Shown here: positions 35,636-44,569 of the stretch, piece by piece | Numbering within the stretch: the stretch's first letter is position 1 | Layout: the number at the start of each line of letters is the position of its first letter | Assembly: GCF_002009425.1 (NCBI RefSeq) | Contig: NZ_CP019936.1 | Location: 2,033,297-2,097,296, forward strand | DNA length: 64,000 nt | Direction: 5' to 3' | Source: Thiosocius teredinicola | GTDB taxonomy: Bacteria > Pseudomonadota > Gammaproteobacteria > Chromatiales > Chromatiaceae | Translations under genes and position numbers: made by a program | The notes under the pieces: generated by a model | Told to the model about the DNA's origin: nothing | What the model saw: the letters and a program-made list of their open reading frames with translations, nothing else | The model's database searches: none

Positions 35636-36805
35636 ATGCAGGAACTTCTCTTGCTGCTGCTTCCTGTGGCAGCCGCCTCCGGTTGGTGGGCGGCGCGCAG
35701 TAGCGCGCGCAAAGAGAAGAAGAAATACGTCGGCGAGACCGATCCGGTGTATTTCCGCGGTCTCAATCACCTGCTCAACGAAGAGCCCGACAAGGCGATC
35801 GATGCCTTCGTCGAGATGCTCGAAGTCGACAGCGACACAGTTGAAACGCATCTGGCACTGGGCAACCTGTTCCGTCGCCGCGGCGAAGTCGAACGTGCCA
35901 TCCGCATTCACCAGAACCTGATCGCGCGTCCCGCGCTGACACGCGATCAGCGTGCGCAGGCGTTGCTCGAACTCGGCCAGGACTATATGCGCGCCGGCCT
36001 GTTCGACCGCGCCGAAAACCTGTTTCGCGAGCTGCGCGAGACCAAGTTGCACGTCAAGCCGGCGTTGAAGAACCTGCTGGTGATCTACGAGAAAGAGCGC
36101 GACTGGCAGGCCTGCCTCGAGATTGCCGAGCAGATCGAATCGATCACCGGCGACAAGATGCTGTTGCAGAAGTCGCACTACCATTGCGAACTGGCACTCG
36201 CAGCCAAGTTGGCAGGTCGGGTGTCGGAGGCGCAGACGCATCTCAAGCGCGCGCTCAATACCTATCGCGGTTGTGTGCGCGCCAATCACCTGCAGGCGCA
36301 ATTTGCCGCCGCCCAGGGCGATTACCGATCGACGGTCAAGATCCTGCGGCAGACCGCGGACCAGAACGCCGACTATCTGCCCGAGGTGTTGCCCGATATC
36401 GTCAACGGCTACCGCCAACTCGGCGAGCTGAACGATCTGCGCACCTACCTGGCCGAACTGGCCAAGGCGCACCCGGGGGCAGGCGCGGAGTTGGTGCTGG
36501 CCGACCTGGTCAAGGAGCAGGAGGGCGAGGACGCCGCCGCGACCTTCCTGGTCGAACACCTGACTACGGCGCCGAGCCTGCCGCTGTTGATGCGCGGCAT
36601 CGAACTCAACTCGCGCATGGCCGACGGCCAGTCGGTGCGCTTTCTCGAAACCCTGCGGCCGCATATCAAGCGCCTGCTCGATGACAAGCCCGTTTACCAG
36701 TGTGCACAGTGCGGCTTCGCTGCCAAGACGCTGCACTGGCAATGTCCGAGCTGCCGCAGTTGGAGCACGATAAAACGCCGGGCCGTGATTGAGCCCGAAG
36801 CCTGA
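35636..36805 (+). CDS. lapB: Lipopolysaccharide assembly protein LapB (YciM)
   Basis: 389 residues. An N-terminal membrane helix (about 2-20) with a basic SSARKEKKKYV is followed by a chain of TPR repeats (for example PDKAIDAFVEMLEVDSDTVE). A C-terminal rubredoxin-like metal site follows: CAQCGF and CPSC. This is exactly the LapB/YciM layout. It regulates FtsH-dependent degradation of LpxC with LapA. pyrF follows, as in E. coli. Confidence 0.95.
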   Translation: MQELLLLLLPVAAASGWWAARSSARKEKKKYVGETDPVYFRGLNHLLNEEPDKAIDAFVEMLEVDSDTVETHLALGNLFRRRGEVERAIRIHQNLIARPALTRDQRAQALLELGQDYMRAGLFDRAENLFRELRETKLHVKPALKNLLVIYEKERDWQACLEIAEQIESITGDKMLLQKSHYHCELALAAKLAGRVSEAQTHLKRALNTYRGCVRANHLQAQFAAAQGDYRSTVKILRQTADQNADYLPEVLPDIVNGYRQLGELNDLRTYLAELAKAHPGAGAELVLADLVKEQEGEDAAATFLVEHLTTAPSLPLLMRGIELNSRMADGQSVRFLETLRPHIKRLLDDKPVYQCAQCGFAAKTLHWQCPSCRSWSTIKRRAVIEPEA

Positions 36806-36828
36806 AGTACTGAACCTTTGGTATCCCT

Positions 36829-37539
36829 ATGACCTCGAACGACTCCCGTGTGATCGTCGCCCTGGATTTTCCGGCGACAGCTCCTGCCTTTGATCTGCTC
36901 GAACGCATCGATCCGCAACAATGCCGCGTGAAGATCGGCAAGGAGATGTTCACCCGCGCGGGTCCGGCGTTCGTCGAGCAGGTGGCAGCCAAGGGTTTCG
37001 AAATCTTTCTCGACCTGAAGTACCACGACATCCCGAACACGGTTGCAGCGGCGTGCGAGGCGGCCGCCGACCTGGGTGTGTGGATGGTGAACGTGCACGC
37101 CTCGGGCGGGCGCAAGATGATGACGACCGCAGCCGAGCGGCTGGCCAAGCGCCAATCGCGGCCATTGTTGATCGCGGTGACGATACTGACCAGCCTTGGT
37201 CAGGACGATATCGCTGAGATCGGTTACGCAGGCACGCCGGCCGACAACGTGAGTCGTCTGGCGGCGCTGGCCGAAGACAGCGGACTGGACGGCGTGGTGT
37301 GCTCGCCGCTCGAGGTGACGATGTTGCGTGAGCAGCGTGGCGCAGCGTTTCATCTGGTCACGCCGGGAGTTCGGCCGGCCGGGTCGTCGACGGACGATCA
37401 GAAACGCATCATGACCCCCGGCGACGCGATCCGCGCCGGTGCGAGCTACCTCGTGGTCGGTCGCCCGATCACCGCATCCGACGATCCCTTGGCGAGTCTG
37501 GCGGCGATCAATGCCGAGGTTGCCACCGCGACTGCTTGA
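36829..37539 (+). CDS. pyrF: Orotidine 5'-phosphate decarboxylase
   Basis: 236 residues. The catalytic motif appears as [12 protein letters not shown] (the D-x-K-x-x-D tetrad). The phosphate-binding end reads VTPGVRPAG, and [14 protein letters not shown] closes the barrel. It makes UMP in pyrimidine synthesis. The lapA-lapB-pyrF order is conserved in gammaproteobacteria. Confidence 0.96.
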   Translation: MTSNDSRVIVALDFPATAPAFDLLERIDPQQCRVKIGKEMFTRAGPAFVEQVAAKGFEIFLDLKYHDIPNTVAAACEAAADLGVWMVNVHASGGRKMMTTAAERLAKRQSRPLLIAVTILTSLGQDDIAEIGYAGTPADNVSRLAALAEDSGLDGVVCSPLEVTMLREQRGAAFHLVTPGVRPAGSSTDDQKRIMTPGDAIRAGASYLVVGRPITASDDPLASLAAINAEVATATA

Positions 37540-37830
37540 GCGCGAAATGCTGCGCTGCGGTTCACAAAGGTGTCACTTCGGACCCGTTTAGCAGGCCTGA
37601 GAACGTCAATAATCGGACCCGGCGATTTTTTACTCTTGCATAAAGAGATTAATTGGGCGAACCCCAGTCAGGTCTGATAGCTTTATGCCCCGATTTATAA
37701 GGTTATCGGTAGATTCTGATTCAAACACGAATAAAAACAACCGTTTGGAACATCTAGCCCGAGTTTCTTCCATCGTCTTCGGCGTGCTGCTTGTGCCGCC
37801 ACATGCAATGACCCCCCAGGAGGCCCCCGC
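37540..37830. other. Intergenic region before sat
   Basis: About 290 bases, AT-richer than the flanking genes and free of credible reading frames. It should hold the sat promoter, but no pair of promoter elements stands out. A strong AGGAGG ribosome site precedes the sat ATG. Confidence 0.4.
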
Positions 37831-39018
37831 ATGATCAAACCAGTCGGTTCAGATACCCTGCAACCCCTGTTTGTCTACGATTCTGACCAGCACGGCACGC
37901 TCAGCCACGAAGCCGAGAGCCTGCCGTCGGTCGTCATCAGTTCCCAGGCCGCCGGCAACGCCGTGATGATGGGCGCCGGGTACTTCAGCCCGCTCAAGGG
38001 CTACATGAACGTCGCCGATGCGATGGGTGCGGCCGAGAAGATGACCCTGAGCGACGGTTCGTTCTTCCCGGTGCCGGTCATGTGCCTGGTCGAGAACACC
38101 GACGCGATCGGCGATGCCAAGCGCATCGCGCTGCGCGACCCGAACGTCGAGGGCAACCCGGTACTTGCAGTGATGGACATCGAGTCGATCGAGACCGTCA
38201 CCGATGCGCAGATGCAGACCATGACCGAGAAGGTCTACCGCACCACTGACCCCGAGCATCCGGGCGTTGCTGCGTTCAATTCGCAGGGCCGTGTCGCGTT
38301 GTCGGGTCCGATCAAGGTGCTGAACTTCTCGTACTTCATCACCGACTTCCCCGACACCTTCCGTACCGCGGTCGAGATCCGCAACGAGATCGCCGAGCGT
38401 GGCTGGAAGAAGATCGTCGCGTTCCAGACGCGTAACCCGATGCATCTGGCGCACGAAGAGCTGTGCCATATGGCCATGGATCGCCTCGGCTGCGATGGCC
38501 TGGTGATCCACATGCTGCTCGGCAAGCTGAAGCCGGGCGACATCCCTGCGCCGGTGCGCGATGCCGCCATCCGCAAGATGGTCGAGCTGTACTTCCCGCC
38601 GAACAGCGCGATGGTCACCGGCTACGGTTTCGACATGCTGTATGCCGGTCCGCGCGAGGCCGTGTTGCACGCCTACTTCCGTCAGAACATGGGTGCGACC
38701 CACTTCATCATCGGTCGCGACCATGCCGGTGTCGGCGACTACTATGGCGCGTTCGACGCGCAGACGATCTTCGAAGAAGAGGTTCCGGCAGGCGCGCTGG
38801 ATATCCAGATCTTCAAGGCCGACCACACCGCCTGGTCGAAGAAGCTCAACAAGGTCGTCATGATGTGCGAAGCGCCCGATCACCAGAAGGACGACTTCGT
38901 GTTGCTGTCCGGCACCAAGGTACGCGAGATGCTCGGCAACGGTATTGCACCGCCGAAAGAGTTCTCGCGTCCTGAAGTGGCGCAGATCCTGATCGACTAC
39001 TACCAATCGATCAACTGA
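37831..39018 (+). CDS. sat: Sulfate adenylyltransferase (dissimilatory-type ATP sulfurylase)
   Basis: 395 residues as a single polypeptide, unlike the assimilatory CysDN pair. The ATP-sulfurylase motifs are present: AFQTRNPMHLAHEELC with the two catalytic histidines, and IIGRDHAGVGDYYGAFDAQ. There is no APS-kinase domain. In sulfur oxidisers this enzyme converts APS and pyrophosphate to sulfate and ATP. Sulfate activation in the other direction uses the same enzyme. aprBA and qmoABC, its usual partners, are not in the window. Confidence 0.94.
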   Translation: MIKPVGSDTLQPLFVYDSDQHGTLSHEAESLPSVVISSQAAGNAVMMGAGYFSPLKGYMNVADAMGAAEKMTLSDGSFFPVPVMCLVENTDAIGDAKRIALRDPNVEGNPVLAVMDIESIETVTDAQMQTMTEKVYRTTDPEHPGVAAFNSQGRVALSGPIKVLNFSYFITDFPDTFRTAVEIRNEIAERGWKKIVAFQTRNPMHLAHEELCHMAMDRLGCDGLVIHMLLGKLKPGDIPAPVRDAAIRKMVELYFPPNSAMVTGYGFDMLYAGPREAVLHAYFRQNMGATHFIIGRDHAGVGDYYGAFDAQTIFEEEVPAGALDIQIFKADHTAWSKKLNKVVMMCEAPDHQKDDFVLLSGTKVREMLGNGIAPPKEFSRPEVAQILIDYYQSIN

Positions 39019-39044
39019 TCCGGCTCGTCTCGTCAGGCATAATG

Positions 39045-39074
39045 AAAGCCCGCTCAGCGTAGCGGGCTTTTTTA
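39045..39074 (+). terminator. Terminator after sat
   Basis: AAAGCCCGCT / AGCGGGCTTT with a six-base loop and a following T run, about 25 bases after the sat stop codon. Confidence 0.9.
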
Positions 39075-39086
39075 TTGCGCGAGCCG

Positions 39087-39686
39087 ATGACGATGAAGGT
39101 CGAACTGAAGAAAAACGAAACCGTCTTCGATGGTTTCTTCAAAATGAAGCGTTACACCCTGCGACACAGCAGTTTCCACGGCGGCTGGTGCGGCGACATC
39201 GTGCGCGAGCGCATCGAGAACCTCGCCGCGGTTTCCATCCTGCTGTACGACCCGGCACTCGATACGCTGGTGTTCGTCGAACAGTTCCGCGTCGGATTGA
39301 TGGGGAGCAGCGAACCGCCATGGTCGACCGAGACGGTATCCGGTTTCTGCGATACCGAACATGAAACCCCCGAAGAAGTCGCCCGTCGCGAAGTCGTCGA
39401 AGAAACCGGCTGTACGCTCAAAGCGATGACGCACATCGGCGCCTTCTATGTCAGCCCCGGAATGTCGGTCGAGCAGATCAATCTCTACTGTGGCTGGGTG
39501 GATGCCAGTGGTGCCGGCGGCGTATACGGCCTGGAACGCGAAGGCGAAGAGATGCGCGTCGTGACGATGCCGCGCACCGAGGCGTTGGGACAGCTCTTCA
39601 AGCGTTTGAATTCGACGAGCGTCATCATGGCGCTGCAGTGGTTGGAGGCGAATCGGGATCGCCTTGTGCGCGAATGGGACGCATAA
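39087..39686 (+). CDS. nudF: Nudix hydrolase, ADP-ribose pyrophosphatase type
   Basis: About 199 residues, the size of NudF. The Nudix box is recognisable: GFCDTEHETPEEVARREVVE with EETG following. The catalytic REVVEE core is intact, but the loop between the first glycine and the next conserved glutamate is one residue longer than the consensus (six rather than five). The typical SPGMSVEQI follows. ATG 39087 or 39093 can start the protein; an upstream TTG (39075) lies in the terminator. The likely reaction is ADP-ribose to AMP and ribose 5-phosphate. Confidence 0.82.
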   Translation: MTMKVELKKNETVFDGFFKMKRYTLRHSSFHGGWCGDIVRERIENLAAVSILLYDPALDTLVFVEQFRVGLMGSSEPPWSTETVSGFCDTEHETPEEVARREVVEETGCTLKAMTHIGAFYVSPGMSVEQINLYCGWVDASGAGGVYGLEREGEEMRVVTMPRTEALGQLFKRLNSTSVIMALQWLEANRDRLVREWDA

Positions 39687-39952
39687 ATTGTGCGGTTGTC
39701 ATATTAATGTAGTAATACGTTAATACGCTGCGACAGGGACAACGCTGGTACAGATCGTCTGTGCTTACCAATGGATTTCAGGTACTCAATGCGACGCTCA
39801 ACGCGTTCTTATCGTCTTCCATCTATTGCATCGGGATCGGCGTTGTTAGCTCGGAAAGGGCAAGGCGTTCACGGCAGTGACTTGGCCTGCCCGTAGAATC
39901 TCCGACGGACGATGGCTACAACACCGGATCGTCGGCTTAAAAGAGAAACAGC

Positions 39953-41074
39953 ATGTCGAGAAAAGTAATTGGCCCGCTGGTCACCTTGCTACTCGTGGTG
40001 GGCGTCGGAGCGGCCATCTATCTGTCGGCGAGCGAACAGATTTCGCTCAACAGCGTGCAAACCGTTCGGGGTATATCTGGTTCGGAAAAGCTCCCCTTCT
40101 TCCACGATCAACGCACGATCGAAATTCTGAGCAGCGCGCCTCACCAGATCCAGCCCGACGTTGAAAAGGCGGGTTCCCGACAGATTGCGACATCGTACGA
40201 CCTGAGCGAATACGACTTTGCCTTTCCGGCGGGTATCCCGGCGGCGGAGAAGATCAAGCTCGAGAATCACATCAACAAATCGTACCAGCCGTTCTTCACG
40301 CCGATGGTAATTGCCTCGTGGAAACCCATCGCAGAAATCCTGGAAGCGAACGGCGTGGTTCAGCTAAGGGACGGTACGTACTACATCATCGACATGGATA
40401 AGCTTTTCGAGCTGGTGTTGGCGCGAAAACGCTGGACTGATCTGGAGGGGCACGAAAAGTACCCGGCGAACAAATCGATATTGGTAACGACCACCGACAT
40501 CCGGAAGTCGAACAGTGCAGCGATGTACCTGGCGCTGGCGAGCTACGTGTTGAACGGCAACACCATCGTGCAGAATCAGGAGCAGGCAGCGCCGCTTATC
40601 AACGACCTGGGTCAGATGTTCATGCGTCAAGGGTTCACCGAGAGTTCGTCTCAGGCCCCATTTCAAAACTACCTGACCATGGGGCCTGGCAAGACCCCGC
40701 TGGTCATGATCTATGAAGCACAGTTCCTCTATGAGGCAGCAAAACCGGACAGCGCGATCACCGAGGACATGGTGTTGCTCTACCCGGAGCCGACGCTATT
40801 TACCAAGCACATTTTCGTCCCGATCACCGAAAACGGGCAGATGCTGGGTGAGGCACTGAGTCGAGACGAACAACTGCAACAGATCGCCACCGAGCATGGC
40901 CTGCGTACTGAGAACACCAAGTTGTTCCGGCAGTTCGTCAAGGAAAGACAACTGAACGTGCCGGATTTTCTGGTTAACGTCATCGAGCCACCGAGCTACG
41001 AAGTGCTCGAAGGGATGATCCAACAAATCGAGCAACGTTATGCGAGCGGGGCCTTGGCCACGGCCCCGCAGTGA
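39953..41074 (+). CDS. Membrane-anchored solute-binding-like protein of the TelA cassette
   Basis: 373 residues. One N-terminal helix (about 5-25) is not followed by a clear cleavage site, so the protein is probably anchored and faces the periplasm. The rest resembles an extracellular solute-binding fold. Stretches such as TTTDIRKSNSAAMYLALASY and VLLYPEPTLFTKHIFVP correspond in order to similar stretches in the solute-binding part of the VWA fusion two genes downstream (DPTASNSGFSTVMG; LVLIYPQEGVVTADYPFILL). The two may therefore be related domains. It leads a run of four genes with TelA. Ligand unknown. Confidence 0.65.
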   Translation: MSRKVIGPLVTLLLVVGVGAAIYLSASEQISLNSVQTVRGISGSEKLPFFHDQRTIEILSSAPHQIQPDVEKAGSRQIATSYDLSEYDFAFPAGIPAAEKIKLENHINKSYQPFFTPMVIASWKPIAEILEANGVVQLRDGTYYIIDMDKLFELVLARKRWTDLEGHEKYPANKSILVTTTDIRKSNSAAMYLALASYVLNGNTIVQNQEQAAPLINDLGQMFMRQGFTESSSQAPFQNYLTMGPGKTPLVMIYEAQFLYEAAKPDSAITEDMVLLYPEPTLFTKHIFVPITENGQMLGEALSRDEQLQQIATEHGLRTENTKLFRQFVKERQLNVPDFLVNVIEPPSYEVLEGMIQQIEQRYASGALATAPQ

Positions 41075-41096
41075 TTGTCTTCGGAGTATTTGAACC

Positions 41097-42323
41097 ATGA
41101 GTCAGACAGAAACGTTAACGCCGCCTGATCAGAGTGCTTTGCAGCCACCGGCTGCTGTCGCGCCCATCGAGAAGGAAAAGGCCGCCAGCATCGTGCCGGT
41201 AACCGACGAGCAGCGGCACGCCCTTGACGAAAAAGTTGACGAGTTCATCAACATCGTGGTCAGCGTCGACGTGAACAGCGAACAGTTCCAGGATAAGGTG
41301 CGCTCGATCCATTCGATGGGTAGCGACAAGATTCGCGAAGCGGCGAGCATCTCGAACCGCATGCTGGAGCGACCGGTTCGCGCGATCAATGACGGCATCC
41401 TGGACGGCTCGTCACCCATCGGAAAATCCCTGGTTGAGCTGCGCAGCACGGTCGAAGACCTCGACCCAAGCAAGCAGGGCGATCTGCTGTCGCCGAAAAA
41501 GCTGCTTGGCTTGATCCCTTTTGGTAACAAACTGAAAGATTATTTCGACAAGTATCAATCCGCGCAAACCCATATCAACGCCATCATTCAGTCGCTGTAC
41601 AACGGCCAGGACGAGCTGAAGAAGGACAACGCATCGATTGAGGTCGAAAAGGCGCGTCTTTGGGACACGATGGGCATGCTCGAGCAGTATGCCTACGTCG
41701 GCAAGGAGATCGATCAGGCGCTGGAGACGCGCGTTGCCCAGATCGAATCCGAAAACCCCGAGAAGGCGAGGGTGGTTAAGGAAGAGATGCTTTTCTATGT
41801 GCGGCAGAAGGTACAAGACCTACTGACCCAGCTGGCTGTCAGCGTGCAGGGCTACATGGCGCTGGACATGATCCGCAAGAACAACCTGGAACTGATCAAG
41901 GGTGTCGACAGAGCGACAACGACGACGGTGTCCGCGCTGCGTACAGCGGTGATCGTGGCGCAGGCATTGACCAACCAGAAGTTGGTGCTCGATCAGATTG
42001 CAGCGTTGAACACCACCACATCGAACATGATCGCGAGTACGGCGGCAATGCTGAAGCAGCAGGCGTCGGCGATCGGTGAGCAGGCTTCAAGTTCGACGAT
42101 TGAACTGGATAAACTGAAATCAGCTTTCTCCGACATCTACGCCACGATGGACATGATGGCGGACTACAAAGTCAAAGCGCTCGGCAACATGCAGCAGACC
42201 GTCGACGCCTTGACGACCGAGATCGACAAATCCAAGGCCTATCTCGACCGAATTCGCGAGCAGGAAGCCGCCGAACAAACGGCGGCGTCCGATTCGGTTT
42301 CGTCAAACGAAGTCCACATTTAG
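41097..42323 (+). CDS. telA: TelA/KlaA-family protein (toxic anion resistance family)
   Basis: 408 residues, mainly long helices, cytosolic. Sequences such as SIPLFG-type LLGLIPFGNKLKDYFDKYQS, DNASIEVEKARLWDTMGML and GYMALDMIRKNNLELIKGVD are typical of the TelA family. The N terminus is Pro-rich and variable. Members were first tied to tellurite resistance, but their general role is unclear and many occur beside XpaC-like and VWA genes, as here. CGGAG precedes ATG 41097. Confidence 0.88.
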   Translation: MSQTETLTPPDQSALQPPAAVAPIEKEKAASIVPVTDEQRHALDEKVDEFINIVVSVDVNSEQFQDKVRSIHSMGSDKIREAASISNRMLERPVRAINDGILDGSSPIGKSLVELRSTVEDLDPSKQGDLLSPKKLLGLIPFGNKLKDYFDKYQSAQTHINAIIQSLYNGQDELKKDNASIEVEKARLWDTMGMLEQYAYVGKEIDQALETRVAQIESENPEKARVVKEEMLFYVRQKVQDLLTQLAVSVQGYMALDMIRKNNLELIKGVDRATTTTVSALRTAVIVAQALTNQKLVLDQIAALNTTTSNMIASTAAMLKQQASAIGEQASSSTIELDKLKSAFSDIYATMDMMADYKVKALGNMQQTVDALTTEIDKSKAYLDRIREQEAAEQTAASDSVSSNEVHI

Positions 42324-42355
42324 CGCCACGCGAGCGACCGCAAGCGGGAAGAACC

Positions 42356-43903
42356 ATGAAAGTGCTGAGAACTTTGATCGCGACACTGACGTTGTCGGCT
42401 GCGCTGCTGGGATGCAGCCAACAGGAATCACTCACCGTCCTGGCGGGTTCGGAGTTGAAAGACATCGAGCCAAGACTGGACGAGATTGCGAGTGCAACCG
42501 GTGTCCGGCTGGAGATGCACTACATCGGTACGCTCGATGGTGCCGACGCCATTGTCAACGGTAATCAGCATTACGACTTCGCCTGGTTTTCACACGCGAA
42601 GTATCTCAGCTTGCTCCAAGGTCCGGAAAAGCGAATCGTAGCCGAAGAAAAGATTGGACTTTCGCCGGTGATTCCTGCGGTCAAGGAAAGTCTTGCTCGC
42701 AAATGGGGATGGACTGAAGGAGACACGGTAACCTGGGCAGATATCGCCGAGAAGGCGAAAAGCGGCGAGTTTCGTTTCGCAATGACCGACCCGACGGCGT
42801 CTAACTCCGGCTTTTCCACGGTCATGGGTGTACAGGCGGCTTTTTCGGGCTCCAGCGACGTGATCACGGCGGACAATGTTGACGTTGCCAAGCTCAAAGA
42901 CTTTTTCAGTGGCCAGGCGTTGACCTCAGGAAGCTCGGGGTGGCTCGCAGAGGCCTATGTGCGCGAGCAGGAGCACATCGACGGGCTATTTAACTACGAA
43001 TCGATCCTGATGGACCTGAATACGTCCGGCAAGCTGCGCGAGGAGCTGGTGCTGATTTACCCACAGGAAGGTGTGGTAACGGCGGATTATCCGTTCATTT
43101 TGCTGAACAAGGATCAGCGCGAGGCGTACAACAAGATTGTTGCCTACCTGAAGACGCCCGATTTTCAACAGTGGATGATGGAAAATACCAATCGCCGCCC
43201 GGTGCTACCGCAGATCAAAGCCACCGCGAAGTTTCCGAAGGGTTTCCAACTGGAGTTGCCGTTTCCGAGCGGCCTGAACACAGTCAACGAGATTCTTTTC
43301 GCATTCCTGGATCAGCACCGCAAACCCAATCATTCGATTTTTGTGCTCGATGTCAGCGGTTCAATGGCAGGCGACAGGTTGGAGCAGCTGAAGAGAGCCT
43401 TGTACAACCTAACCGGAGATGACAAGAGTCTTACCGGCCGGTTTGCCCGTTTTAGAAATCGCGAACGTATCACCTTGATCGCGTTCAATTCGGGTATCTC
43501 CATGGACTCGACCTACGAGATGACGGCTGACGGTGCGAATATTTCTGATGTGCGTCATGCGATTAACGATCTGCAAGCGGGTGGGAACACCGCTATCTAT
43601 GACGCGATGTCTCAGGCTTACGAGCTGGCGATGACCAGCAAGCAACAAGATCCACAACGTTTTTATTCGATCGTTCTGATGACGGACGGAAACAACACGG
43701 CGGGTACCGATTACCAACAGTTCGCTAGTATCTATTACAACCATGCGAATGCTGCCGAGGGCATCAGAACGTTTCCGATCTTGTTCGGCGACTCCAATGA
43801 TGCGGAGATGATGGATCTCGCGACGATGACCGGTGGGCGGGTCTTTGACAGTCGCAAGCAGTCATTGGCCCAGGCGTTCAAGAAGATTCGCGGTTATCAA
43901 TAG
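42356..43903 (+). CDS. Lipoprotein fusing a solute-binding domain to a VWA domain
   Basis: 515 residues. The signal ends in the lipobox ALLGC (Cys20). Residues about 25-285 form a periplasmic solute-binding fold (LTVLAGSELKDIEPRLDEIA at its start). Residues about 325-512 form a von Willebrand A domain with an intact metal site: DVSGSM at 332-337, then GGNTAIYD and LMTDGNN. The VWA metal site usually binds a protein partner. The combination of an extracellular sensor-like domain and an adhesion-like domain in one lipoprotein suggests ligand-dependent partner binding. Overlap with the next gene (TAGTG) shows coupling. Confidence 0.8.
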   Translation: MKVLRTLIATLTLSAALLGCSQQESLTVLAGSELKDIEPRLDEIASATGVRLEMHYIGTLDGADAIVNGNQHYDFAWFSHAKYLSLLQGPEKRIVAEEKIGLSPVIPAVKESLARKWGWTEGDTVTWADIAEKAKSGEFRFAMTDPTASNSGFSTVMGVQAAFSGSSDVITADNVDVAKLKDFFSGQALTSGSSGWLAEAYVREQEHIDGLFNYESILMDLNTSGKLREELVLIYPQEGVVTADYPFILLNKDQREAYNKIVAYLKTPDFQQWMMENTNRRPVLPQIKATAKFPKGFQLELPFPSGLNTVNEILFAFLDQHRKPNHSIFVLDVSGSMAGDRLEQLKRALYNLTGDDKSLTGRFARFRNRERITLIAFNSGISMDSTYEMTADGANISDVRHAINDLQAGGNTAIYDAMSQAYELAMTSKQQDPQRFYSIVLMTDGNNTAGTDYQQFASIYYNHANAAEGIRTFPILFGDSNDAEMMDLATMTGGRVFDSRKQSLAQAFKKIRGYQ

Positions 43904-44523
43904 TGGCGGGTAAGCGCAGATTCTTACTTTTCGTCTATGGGACACCCAACATCGTCGGCAGCGCGCTTGCGCTCGCAGGACTCATCTTGTTCTTCTTCGG
44001 CGTTATCAAAAGCTACTGGCCTTTCATCGTCGCGGGGCTGTATGCCATCGGGTACATGGGTGTGCCGCGCAACCCCAACCTGCATTTGTCGATGAACCAC
44101 GCCCTGGATGGCCGCGCACTCTCCGAAGCGTTGGACGGTTTGTTGAAATCGGTCAAAAAACACGTATCGGATGCGGTGCTGGAGCGCTTGTCGTCGGTCA
44201 GTGAGACGATCAAGCAGATACTTCCGCATCTCGAAAAGATCGAAAGCAATAGCCAGTACCTACATTCGGTGAAGAAAACCGTCACCGACTACCTGCCAAG
44301 TATGCTGGAGACTTACCTGCAATTGCCTCCGGCGTTTGCGCGACTGCATCGTATGAAAAGCGGTACGACGCCGCGAGAGATGCTGATCGAGCAGTTGGAT
44401 CTGTTGCAACGAGAAATGGACAAGATTCTGCAGAATATCCTGGAGAACGACACCGACGCATTAATCGCGCACGGCAAGTTCATCAAGGAGAAGTTTGCCG
44501 GCGATTATGATTGGATCAGCTAG
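43903..44523 (+). CDS. XpaC-like membrane protein of the TelA cassette
   Basis: 206 residues starting at GTG, which overlaps the preceding stop by one base. Two hydrophobic helices (about 15-34 and 38-52) are followed by a long, helical, cytoplasmic region with SSVSETIKQILPHLEKIESN and KTVTDYLPSMLETYLQL. This layout and the position beside telA match XpaC (5-bromo-4-chloroindolyl phosphate hydrolysis family) proteins, whose real function is unknown. It is the last gene of the cassette. Confidence 0.7.
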   Translation: MAGKRRFLLFVYGTPNIVGSALALAGLILFFFGVIKSYWPFIVAGLYAIGYMGVPRNPNLHLSMNHALDGRALSEALDGLLKSVKKHVSDAVLERLSSVSETIKQILPHLEKIESNSQYLHSVKKTVTDYLPSMLETYLQLPPAFARLHRMKSGTTPREMLIEQLDLLQREMDKILQNILENDTDALIAHGKFIKEKFAGDYDWIS

Positions 44524-44569
44524 TTCCTGGGCGACCGGCCGGAAGAGGGTAGAGCGAAGGTTGCCTGTG

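Noticed and set aside
35462-36742. A 426-codon open frame antisense to lapB.
   Set aside because: Shadow of lapB, whose TPR and metal motifs are clear; the antisense product has no recognisable domain.
37849-39006. A 385-codon open frame antisense to sat.
   Set aside because: Shadow of the strongly conserved sat gene.
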